From: Parapristionchus giblindavisi
Taxonomy: Eukaryota; Nematoda; Chromadorea; Rhabditida; Diplogasteridae
Assembly: GCA_943737045.1 (NCBI GenBank)
Contig: CALSFV010000074.1
Coordinates: 363,501-427,500, forward strand
Length of the DNA stretch: 64,000 nt
Direction of reading: 5' to 3'
Shown: positions 1-9,384 of the stretch, one piece after another
Position numbering within the stretch: position 1 is the stretch's first letter
Layout of the letters: every line of letters begins with the position of its first letter
Notes under the pieces: generated by a model
What the model was told of the DNA's origin: nothing
The model's database searches: none
The model's input: the letters and a program-made list of their open reading frames with translations, nothing else
Translations under genes and position numbers: made by a program

Positions 1-395
1 AAATCTAGAAAGTGAACACGATTGAGATATGTATCACGATTGAGATATGGAATAGAACAACGACTGAATATTCTTCGAGTAAAATCTCTTTGAACGGATT
101 CAATCTCTTTAGTCAATCCAGATCTTTTAGAATTCCAACCGACAGATCCGTAGCTAATAATAGGTAATATAAAAGATGTATAAGCGGTTTTGTAGACTTC
201 AATTTCGCGACTACGGAAAGTTCTAAATAGAATTTTAATTTTTGATCTGGCTTTATGAACAGCTTTATTAATATGGGACTTGAAACTTAAATTAGGCGAC
301 ATTAATATACCCAAATCCTTTACCTCGTCAGAACAAGAAAGCTTAAAACCCTTTAAAAAGTAATCACTACAAGATTTTTGACTACCGTAATGCAT
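1..395 (-). mobile_element. Non-LTR retrotransposon fragment: C-terminal part of a reverse transcriptase (CR1/Jockey-like)
   Basis: An uninterrupted frame on the minus strand runs from an ATG at 395 to the left edge, about 131 codons. It shows the block that follows the catalytic domain in non-LTR reverse transcriptases: EVKDLGILMSPNLSFKSHIN, then a LPIISYGSVGWN segment and QRDFTRRIFSRCSIPYL. In CR1, Jockey and Rex elements this region is the thumb/connection after the YADD motif. The YADD motif is not in the window. The frame starts inside an (AAT)n tract, so the upstream (5') part is truncated or replaced by microsatellite. The family differs clearly from the element at 20008-21359. The open frame suggests a fairly young copy. 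The clade is inferred from motifs only. Confidence 0.75.
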
Positions 396-414
396 AATAA
401 TAATAATAATAATT

Positions 415-462
<48 letters not shown>
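395..462. repeat. (AAT)n microsatellite
   Basis: About 22 AAT units with one small interruption (TTATAGT) near 415. It abuts the truncated end of the reverse transcriptase fragment. Confidence 0.9.
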
Positions 463-1024
463 TCTTTATCGCATCTTGGAGAAACGAGAAAAGAGATTTT
501 TCATAAACAATTAAAATACATAATAAAAAAAGAAGTTATGACCAAATAGTTGCAAGTACTGGATTGCAACTTTTATAGAATACTGAATAAATGAGAAGAG
601 GTTGATGTTACAACAGCTCAATCTAAATTATACCATTTTCGGACAACACGATTTGATAGAAATGAAAGGTAGTGTGTACTAGATGAAGGGTTCAGACAAA
701 TTCTCCAAATTCTCTGTTGGTGAGAACAATGTTGTGTTTGAAAAAGTGAAGATGCTACGGGGGTCAAGATCAATAAAATTGTGAATGATTTTGAACGTTA
801 CTGTAAGATGAGAATAGACTGCAGGGCTTTTATGTAGATGTGAAAGAACTTAGGCGCGTCAGGCAAACGTAACGATGCATTTTAATGCAAAAAATGCAAA
901 AAAATGCGATGCAAAAAAACACGATAATGAATAATTAATTAAACAGTTAATCATATATTTTAATCATATTTAAAAAATCATTATTATTATTATTATTATT
1001 ATTAATCTTTCGTTCCATTTACAG
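463..1024. other. No gene recognised; AT-rich intergenic or intronic sequence
   Basis: Nothing coding is evident. A short (TTA)n tract lies at about 980-1003, and a run of overlapping AAAATGCRAAA-type words at 880-920 is a low-complexity degenerate repeat. The sequence just before 1025 (CCATTTACAG) serves as the splice acceptor of the following exon, so at least the right end is intron. Confidence 0.5.
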
Positions 1025-2469
1025 GACCCCAAGAATGCCAATTCGGGTCTGATCGATATCAACGGCAGAAAGAGGAAGGCCCAGACAGGTCAATTGACTG
1101 ATGAAGATGTGCTCACGAAGAAGAAGATGAAGTAGCTCCAGAAGAAGGTACGGTAACTGATCTTTGATCTTTGATCTTTAATCTTTGATCTCTGACCTAT
1201 CGATCGATATTATTATAGCGCAAGGCGAACGCTGACATGTCCATAGAGGGACCGTCGGCGAAGAAGTCAACGACTACGAAGAAGGAGGTGGGTATTATTG
1301 ATTGATTGATTGGTTTATTGATTTGTTAGATTTATCGATTGTTTTACTTTATTTAAAAGTAGTGAGATCAACTATTATGCATAGGAATCATCCATGAAAC
1401 ATGACCTGACAAACCGTTTATCAGCAAATCCAAAATCGTTTAGTAATTATATTAAATCAATTATATGTAGCTCTTCTTAACTTTTTCGATATCCACTACT
1501 ATACTTATGCTGCCCCGTTGTGGCATAGTAAATTATGTATCCAACCATTTTTCTTGTTTGTGTCCTATGTATTGTTTCATTACGTACCAGCATAATAATA
1601 ATAATCTTTATCACATCTGCACATTGGTGCGGTGGGTCATGACAGGGGGTTCTTCATAGATTAATGGGTTACAATTCTTTCTTCTATTCATCGGTTCATC
1701 GTTCGTGTATATCTTGATGGTTTTTAAACATCTGCGCTTACTACGAAGTAGAATCCAGAAAATAATCCATTACAATCCATTTACCAGCATAATAAAGTTA
1801 TTATTATTATCATTAAATGTGGTGTCACAATCGTGTGTAGAGATGTTTTACGTTTGTGACGTTACGTTTGACGATAAACGGTTTGTCACCGTTCACATAT
1901 ACAGAGATCAAAGACTAAAGATCAAAGATCAATTTGATCTCGCACTCCTTATGGCTATGAATATTGCAGGTGAAGGAGGAGACGCAAGAGGATGGGGAGG
2001 TTGTTGAGGAGGGAGGAAACGAGGAGGAGAGAGAGGATAGCAAGACCTTTGACTATGCCAAATACGATGCCAAGGCCATGTTTGGTGAGTGATCTTTGAT
2101 CTTTGATCTTCTATAGTTTTGGCAAGATTTTTTTTTGGCAGTTTCGAAGATAGAATCAGTAAAGTAAAAAAAGGGCATTGAATAACTAACATGAACAGGA
2201 AAGGTGCGGGTCGGAATTTTGATACTTTTGAGACAAGGACAATTTTAAAAAAATGAATTAATCACACGATTGATCTTTGATCTTTGACCTTACCTCGATT
2301 CTCTTCAGAGCAATCACAAGCCGCTGCCAATGCCATTTCGTACAATCCGCTTCGTGACGTCGATCTGTCGCGTCGCGGTAAGCAACGCGGCAAGGCCCGA
2401 TCGAATCGTGGAGGCCATACGAGGGCACGTGGAATGAACCACTCATTCACCACTCGAGGACGTAGTTGA
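1025..2469 (+). pseudogene. 3' exons of a gene with a basic, RG-rich C-terminus (possibly Rrp6/EXOSC10-like); in-frame stop
   Basis: Four exons join in phase: 1025-1147, 1219-1287, 1970-2084 and 2309-2469, each between AG acceptors and GT donors, ending with TGA at 2467-2469. The protein is Lys/Glu-rich, then has FDYAKYDAKAMF, then a tail with NPLRDVDLSRRGKQRGKAR and RGG/RGR steps typical of RNA-binding nucleolar tails. The (Y/F)DYxxxDxKAxF patch resembles the C-terminal region of the exosome nuclease Rrp6/EXOSC10, but this is a weak, memory-based match. Codon 37 of the first exon is TAG (1133-1135) between Lys codons and Leu-Gln-Lys. It looks like a mutated CAG, so the copy is either broken or has a base error. 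No N-terminal exons lie upstream; a retrotransposon fragment is there instead. Introns are rich in TGATCTTTGATCTTT. Confidence 0.5.
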
Positions 2470-3220
2470 GTAGTACTGTATCACCCGATTGATTATTGAT
2501 TGATTGGTGAATACCGTAATCCACAAGAGATGTCCATCTTCTCTATTCTCTAGTCTTCCAACCTCATTTCAACACTGTATACTATAGGCGCTGAGAACTT
2601 CCCTGATTTTATTGATTTTCAACAATAGATTATTGTATGCGAGTCAGGAATCGTTGTTGTTCGTTGGTTTTGCCTTCCTTCAGTTGTTGATTAGTGTTAT
2701 TTGGTTCAGAAAACCCACTCTGGGACGTTGTTATGACGTTACCGTGTTATCATTGTTGCTCATTCTACCGTATATTCTACCGTATATCCATTCTACCGTA
2801 TCCCTATCACCATGTTTCCATGTTCTATTACATCCAGTTTGTTGCATAAAAGTTTTTGAAACACTACCGAATAATTGTGTCGAATTGGCCGGTGTTGCTC
2901 TAACAGGGTTTGCGGTCCTTGATCTGTTATCGTTGAAATGGAAGTGGTGTTATACAGTATCCTGCAGAGTATAAAGTTTGACCTACCGTATCTCTGAGCT
3001 GCGATCTACAGTACCCCCCCTTATCTGAGGCGTGATCTACAGTATATCTTTGTTGAGATATGGCAACCGGACGATTGCGCGTTATGCGATGCGAGATGGG
3101 CTTCGTGTCGAGACGCGACGGTAGCTGTTCATTTTCGGCGGGAAAGGTATGATGGCGCTCTGCCAAGCCCCGCCCACTTTGATCTTTGCTTATTGTAGAG
3201 TGTGGTATGGGCATCGATGA
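2470..3220. other. Intergenic; scattered CTACCGTA/TACAGTA words
   Basis: I see no supported gene. A 120-codon frame at 2612-2974 has low-complexity Leu/Val content, contains the dispersed CTACCGTAT word several times, and has no splice or homology support. TATTGTAG near 3197 could be an acceptor for an exon leading into the next gene. Confidence 0.4.
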
Positions 3221-3567
3221 ATGGACCCGGCGACTCTCATCCCTCTCGAAGACACGGCGATCAATTGTACATTGAGAGCTGCTATCTATCGATCGGCGTC
3301 TGAAGCCAAAGCCGACACCATCTTCAACTTTGCCATATCGATCGACCGAGCCGAGGTACGGTATCTACAGTAACCAGACTAAACTACCGTACTTACAGTC
3401 CGCCTCCATTGGTCTCGCCAATCAGCCTACCGTAATCGGAATGGAAGCACACGGTGCATTCACGGCTGTTGCTCGCACGAAATCTGGCGATCGAAGCGGC
3501 CAAAGAGATTTTCATGTTCTTCAAGGAAACCCTAAAACGAAAGTATACGGTAGAGAGTATTGCATAG
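3221..3567 (+). CDS. Small two-exon gene, function unknown; probable frameshift
   Basis: Exon 1 is 3221-3355 (ATG GAC CCG..., 45 codons, ending SIDRAE before the donor GTACGGTA). Exon 2 starts at 3399 after CTTACAG and continues in phase with SASIGLANQPTVIGMEAHGA. Near 3478 the protein-like signal moves to another frame (AAKEIFMFFKETLKRKY, stop TAG 3565-3567). The original frame stays open to TGA at 3570-3572 but reads less like a protein. One extra base in AGCACGAAAT-type sequence would explain this. I do not recognise the family. The product would be about 100 residues with no signal peptide or membrane segment. The ATG could instead lie inside a longer internal exon. Confidence 0.4.
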
Positions 3568-3572
3568 GATGA

Positions 3573-4545
3573 TCGGATACTGTAGCGAAAATGTTATTGA
3601 TTAACTTTCAATCTATGTATCGTGATCTCCTTTTGTCATTGTTACGGTTGGTCTATGATGTTATGCTCTTACATTGTTATTGTGATCGATAAATACATGG
3701 AAACGAAAGTAACAATTTTTCCGAGTATCGAGAAAGTAACAAAAGAGCCAGTGACAAGTAAATCAGCACCAACAAAAAAAAGGATAAAGGAGGCGAAAAT
3801 AATTTTTTTTCAGGCCATCTAAAAATTAAAATGATTTATTTCTGGGACTAAAAGAGGATTGATTGCCATTCTATTATAGGGATCATCTTTCCTCTTCATG
3901 ATAATTATCGTGGTAATTTCTGAGCCTAATCGAACAAATTCTAAGAATGTCGAAAAAATCGTGAAAAAAATATATGGATGACATAGCGGATTCAACTCCT
4001 CAGTAAATGTTGTTCATACACTGTTAACAACAAGGCTCAGAAAATCCAGCTGAGGAAATAGTCTCTGCTGAGTAAGTACTAATTGGTTGCATCATCACTA
4101 CGAAATAATTCGACGAGTAATTATAACAACGGGACTAGGATATGATGCCCACATGGTCCATACTAACCTACCAAAACATGAGCTCCACTGCTCATCTGAG
4201 TCAAAAGTTATTGCAATTCAAAAAAAGTGCCGCTGACTTTTGGCCGCTACTGTAGATCAAATCGGGGGAAATGGGATTATTAAGGAAAATTAGAGAAAAA
4301 ATGGGTGATTATTAACACAAAATAACAATAAACACAAGAGTAACAACTTGACAAGGAATAACATAAATGTACAGGAAAGATTTTCGAAACGATTAAGGGA
4401 GTCCATGGTTCAACCATCTGCTAATTACATTTCATGGCTCGTTATTAACGAAAGAGGGTTGATCACTAAAGATTAAAAATCATTTAAAAAAGATCAAAGA
4501 TTAAAACAAATATTAAGAAGTTCGGCGTAGACGTTCAAAAACGTC
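3573..4545. other. Intergenic, no feature recognised
   Basis: AT-rich sequence between convergent genes: the plus-strand gene ends at 3567 and the minus-strand gene ends at 4546. It holds dispersed short words (AAAGATCAAAGATT near 4490) and no ORF with splice or homology support. Both neighbouring 3' UTRs should fall here. Confidence 0.4.
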
Positions 4546-7500
4546 CTACAAACACAACAAGTATCCATCATCGACTAGCGTAGAGGGTACGGTAGGTCCG
4601 AGGATCACTGGGGGAGGTGCATCGGGCTCACGAAACTCAGCCGATAGATCAGTGTTCGCAACACGTTTAGTCGTGTAGCTACAGTACTTCATCGATTCTG
4701 GAATATCGATTGATTATATGAGCAAATATTACCGTTATCGGTTTGATTATTGATTTTTGAAGGACAACATTGCCGTAAACCTCCAAACTAACCATTGAAT
4801 TTCCACTGAGCGTAAGTAGGAGGAACAACCGTTGCTTGATTTCGTTGTTCAGCTATAGCAGAGCGAGCTTCTAGTTGCTCTTCTATAAAGATCAAAGATC
4901 ATATTCGCGATATCAAAGATCAAAGATCACATTCACGATCTCAAAGATCAAAGATTACTTTCGAATTCTGCATTCTTTCGTCTCCACTCATTCCAACGTC
5001 GTTCAGTAGGCCCGTTCTTGTTAACGGTACAGTATCTCTGAAATAGAGAGAAAGTGATAGATAATGAAATTTTTTTTAAACGCGCAAAAGTAACTTACTT
5101 TATACTTTTTTTGTTGCTGTTTTGCTATTTCATGAGAATATAGTGAAAAAATAAGTAAAAGTAAGCATAAAGTAATTTATTTTTTCGCCCTACTTACTAT
5201 AATATTACGCTGCAAAACCGGAGTCCCCGAATATACCAAATCAATCGATACATCGACCTACCAAATCAACTTTGTCATTCTTCACTGTATCGATCGGATC
5301 GTTCTTCTTCTTGCCGTTGGCTTCCTTTCGACGTTTACTAAATCTCACCAATCAATAGCTACCCTAATCGATAATAATATAGCAAGTCTCACAGCATCTC
5401 CAGCATACTCTTCTTCGTCCTCACTGCAGTCCGTCCATCCGTTCTCGAGCTCTTGCTCTTCTCCGTATCTCCTTGCACCGCATTGGCACGCTTTGCATTG
5501 GTCGGCGTCCGATCGATAACATCAGGTACACCTGCAATACCGTAACCAATCTGTACACCCGAATTAGCCAAAATTCGCTCAAAAGTGATTTTTTTAAAAA
5601 TCAATATATTTCAATGTACCATTTTTGCATCCCATTCCCCCGTTTTTTTTGTATCCGACCCATCCGATCTTAATTACCAGCGACAAAGGTTGCCCACGTA
5701 TGAATACACCCACGGTACAGTAACCACTAATCATACATGTTGGTTTAGCTGAGAACATCTTGATTGGTTCATCTACAGTGCTCGTCTTCATCTTCTGTGC
5801 GCCGCTTGCACCCTTCGGTTTGATGCCCTGGAAAGGATTAAATCAATAATATATTTCAAATTAAAAAAAAATATCTTACCTTTGTAACAGTACATGATGA
5901 TGATAGCACTAGTATGTTACCATTCACATCCTTCTTGGGCACCTGGCACTTATTTGGTACGTGGTTCTGGAACAATCAATCGATATTGTATCACGGTAGT
6001 TTCATAATTACGTTTCTATTATTCCAAAGAATCGTCCCTCAGTCTTTCACCCCTGATTGTGAGAAATTCATTATAGTTTACGTTACCATTTTCATTATCA
6101 CTTCATTTTCCTTTTCACGCGTTTCATCGTATATTCATGAATACGTATACATATTATAATAATATTAATAGGTACTCTACCGTACCTTCTTCTCAATCAC
6201 GCCGGAACCCGAGTGATTCACGCTACCGTATCCTTTCGCATTACCGATACCGTATTTCGTGCCATTTTTGGGCCGGCCTCTCCGTCCTGAAATCAATATT
6301 TAAATGAGCAATAATCGATAGTTGATCTACCTTTCTTAGCGATAAATGCTTTGTAGGGGACAGAAAAGCATTGCGATTTCTTCATGGAGAGCTCTAGAAG
6401 TAGTGCAAATGGCGGTCTCAGCGAGGAAATAATCGATAACATCGATTCATCCACTCGCAGGCACTGAAACGAGTCATCGATCAATCAACAATACAACCAA
6501 TCAATAGAGAAAAAGACTTACCGTATCCTTCTCCAATAATACGGTATTATTCCTCTTAGGTACACAATCGATATCTGGAAGCGATGCAGATTTTGTATTC
6601 TCTCCACTCGACGGAGATTCAACACTGGTTAGATTCTGCAAGAGAATTTTATCAAAATAATCATTTTATTTATTTATTATTTTATTTTATTGATTGTCGA
6701 CCCCCACTGTTGCGTTTAAAGACACATCCCGAGCTAATTTTACTCCCCGCTCTCGCAGCACTCTCACATAGACAAAGAAAGCGAGAGAGCGTGGCCAGAG
6801 CGGAGGGTTCCAAATTACGCTTGAATTGGCCTTTAACGGAGAGATAAACCAATACATATATATAGAAAGGCATTAGAAAACACGAGAGCACGAGGGAAGT
6901 TTAAAAAAACAATCACAGTTTGTTTGGCATTTGTGACCACTGATTCTCTGTGATTATTGCAGACTATGATTATGATTAGACTATTAGATTAGATTATTGA
7001 TTATTATTATTGATTATTTAGACTATGATTAGATTTGACTATGACCTTGAGGCTGTCCTCCATCATATCGGCATGAGTGATGCATCCTTTGTAAGCGACA
7101 GAAAAGCATTGTGATTTCCTCGTGGAGAGCTCTAGAAGCAGTGCGAATGACGGGCTTAAAGAGGAAATATTCCGCAACATCGATTCATCCACTCTCAGGC
7201 ACTGAAACGAACAATCAATCAATAAATCAATCAATGGATAAACTTTGTGTGTGAGGCTTGCCACGAGGCTTGCACGGAGTCTGAGATATAAATCGCTATA
7301 AGTTTATCTTCCTTTCTTCAATATATAAACGATAAATATTATTATTATTATTATATTTTATATAAATAGTTAATTTAATTATAGTTTAAACTACCGTAGT
7401 GCTAATTGTACGACGATGGACTGGCGCCTTGGACTGGACAGACTCTAGTTGACGATCAAGTAGAACTTGATCATTCTCAACTGACTCAGAACATGGTTGA

Positions 7501-8926
7501 GAGGATGAAGGAGTATTGTCGTCAACATCAACATCCTAAGGATATTTAGAAATTAATAAATAAACAATTACAATCATACATTTTCGAGCACCCACGTTGT
7601 GGATCTGGGTCAGTTATATAAATTGGATGGCTTATAAAAAAACGGGTCACTTTTGGAGAAAAAAAAGCGAAAAAATAAACAATTTTAGCGAAATAATGTC
7701 AGTTTATAACATACATTTTTGTTCAACTCACATTTTCAGAACTATAATCTGACCCGTAATTGTGATATACTAGCCCGATTATAAAGTGACCCGTAAAATT
7801 GCTTATTTTTCGCTTATTTGGGCGAAATATGTGATAAAGTGGCACGTTTTTTATACCCAGATCAATTCATAAACTGACCCGTACCCACAATGTGGGTGCT
7901 CGAAAATGTATGGTTTATAACAACAATGTGAGGGAAAATGTATGGCAGGGATGGAACCTTGTTGACAGACGCTAGCGAAACATCGGAATACAATCGAACA
8001 GGAACAGGCTGAACATGATCAGAGGTCTTAGATGGAGTTTGCTTGTCTGAAACAGCTTGATTATTGCCTCAATCCATTTTTTCATTGATTTTAGCCTGTC
8101 ATCGCTAAAGATAAATCGATAATAGAATATTTTTTTAAATATTATAAATAATAAATAAATTACCAATATTAGACAGCGGCCTTCGAACGACAGCAGGCAC
8201 CCTTGTTGTGGACGACAATTTTGCAGATTCAGAGTTGTGCAACTGAAAATATTTACTTAAAGGGGTCGTAAAACTCTCCCAATGGTCTCTTCGATGCACA
8301 ATGCTGTCTCGTTGTTAGACAGCATAGAAGTGGTGTGCACAATGAAGGGACCATTGAGAGAGGTAACGCTCCCTTATATGCGAAAAGATAGGAAAAGAAA
8401 AAGGTCAAAAAGGTAACCTCTTGATGTTTCTGTAGAAAAGGACCCGAATTGGACGTGTAGGAACAATAATCACATCTGAAACGAAGCCATTGCTTGAAGA
8501 TAGAAGTGAAATTAAGTTGTATAATTAGAGAAAGAATAAATAGAGAAAAGATCACTTGTATTTCCCGTCTCCATTGTGGAGAGCAAGATGATATCTGAAG
8601 TCTTTGGAGCTTTGCGAAGTATGAGGACAAAGATGGCACTGTTTGTAGATCTTCTTGCAATCATTATTGAAGTTTATTCTGAAGAACAACGTAGTAAATA
8701 TCTGAGGATAACTGCGAGATTTAAACTGACAATTTCCTCTTCTCTGGTTGTTTTTGAGGCTGAGAAGCCCCGATTGAGGTGCGTGAAGGTCTCGGCATCA
8801 AGTGCACCTGTTATAAATTGATAATTACATCAATGCACAACAAAACATAAGAAAATGAACAGACAGTAAAAAATGGAATGAAAATTGATCGATCTTACAC
8901 TAAATGGTGAAATGTCGCCTAAATTA
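4546..8926 (-). CDS. Zinc-finger and AT-hook protein, multi-exon, probably chromatin-associated (5' end not found)
   Basis: Exons in transcript order: 8899-8926, 8727-8807, 8556-8638, 8418-8475, an unresolved one near 8260-8380, 8164-8242, 7958-8046, 7395-7535, 7046-7201, 6522-6635, 6331-6463, 6186-6286, 5880-5966, 5678-5827, 5393-5577, 5262-5337, 4959-5037, 4793-4882 and 4546-4697 (TAG 4546-4548). All junctions except those of the unresolved exon keep phase and use GT..AG. A C2H2 finger (CHLCPHTSQSSKDFRYHLALH) is followed by a second, CDYCSYTSNSGPFLQKHQE, whose last His is unplaced. The exon at 6186-6286 carries GRRGRPKNG, an AT-hook core that grips the A/T minor groove. The module CLRVDESML...KSQCFSV occurs twice (7046-7201 and 6331-6463). 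The C-terminal third (ERRWNEWRRKNAEFE, TYAQWKFNE) is distinctive, but I cannot name the family. Inferred role: nuclear DNA-binding regulator. Confidence 0.7.
4867..4958 (-). repeat. Intronic TGATCTTTGATCTTT repeat
   Basis: On the minus strand this intron (4883-4958) consists almost wholly of TGATCTTTGATCTTT words with short spacers. The same word fills introns of the plus-strand genes at 1158-1190, 2086-2110, 2272-2292 and 22073-22133. In each case it is in the transcript-sense orientation. Confidence 0.7.
6720..6850. repeat. Dispersed repeat with GAGAGAG-GTGGCC-GAG core
   Basis: This contains AAAGCGAGAGAGCGTGGCC followed by AGAGCGGAGGGTTCCAAATTA. Related copies lie at about 9080-9150, 13775-13860 and 22300-22400. 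The copy at 22345-22375 forms a hairpin (ACTCTCTCGC / GCGAGAGAGT). The element type is unknown; this copy sits in an intron of the zinc-finger gene. Confidence 0.55.
7575..7912. mobile_element. MITE-like inverted-repeat element, possibly Tc1/mariner type
   Basis: The ends are near-perfect inverted repeats: CATACATTTTCGAGCACCCAC at the left and its reverse complement ending GAAAATGTATG at the right, about 338 bp in all. Inner parts also mirror each other loosely (GGGTCAGTT...TATAA against its complement, ACGGGTCACTTT against AAAGTGGCACGT). The outermost bases allow a TA duplication (TA-CATTTTCG...CGAAAATG-TA), as in Tc1/mariner, but this cannot be proven from one copy. There is no transposase frame. 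It lies inside the intron 7536-7957 of the zinc-finger gene, so it should be removed by splicing. Confidence 0.65.
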
Positions 8927-9182
8927 CTGTGAGTGTGATGATCAGAAATATTATCATGAACTAATTTATTTTCATTTTTTTTTCTTGCAAACATTGCGTT
9001 TTAATAATCGCAAATATGTTTGTCTATTGCATCTATTTATTTTTCTATTCGGGTTACACTTGCATAACAGAGTTCCACGTGATAGCACTCTCCAAAGATA
9101 GTGAGAGAGTGTGGCCGGAGTCAAATGACATCAAAATTTATTTCAATTCAATTATTACTGAATGCATGCATTTGCGAAGAAT
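8716..9182. repeat. Duplicated segment, copy 1 (partner 13393-13895)
   Basis: About 470 bp match 13393-13895 with scattered substitutions and small indels. On the minus strand it holds two exons of the zinc-finger gene (8899-8926, encoding NLGDISPFS; 8727-8807, encoding VHLMPRPSRTS...) plus flanking intron. The continuation into the finger-encoding exon marks this as the source copy. Confidence 0.8.
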
Positions 9183-9384
9183 ATCATTTCATTGAATGAG
9201 ACAATAGCTTTTCGCTCTTTTTGGCACTTCTGTTATAAGTTTTCAATTGATATTCTAAAAATATTATTATATTTTTGTGTTTTCACGTTGATCTTATTGT
9301 GTCGCCAAAGTGTAACAAAATATTTATATTTATCGACATACAAAGCATGAAACACTATACATATATGTGAATAAAGCGACAAAA
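9183..9384. other. Intergenic between two minus-strand genes; no feature seen
   Basis: Short AT-rich stretch downstream of the stop codon at 9385-9387. It should hold the 3' UTR of the charged-protein gene. No clear AATAAA was found on the minus strand close to the stop. Confidence 0.4.

Noticed and set aside
2612..2974. 120-codon plus-strand frame
   Set aside because: Low-complexity hydrophobic composition, several CTACCGTAT repeat words, no splice context and no recognisable motif.
4788..4790. TAG after TYAQWKFNG as the stop of the zinc-finger gene
   Set aside because: A donor (GTTAGT) overlaps it, and the exon at 4546-4697 joins in phase to give a longer, protein-like C-terminus with its own stop.
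8253..8660. 135-codon minus-strand frame as one protein
   Set aside because: It reads through introns in the wrong frame; the zinc-finger exons 8418-8475 and 8556-8638 explain the coding signal better.
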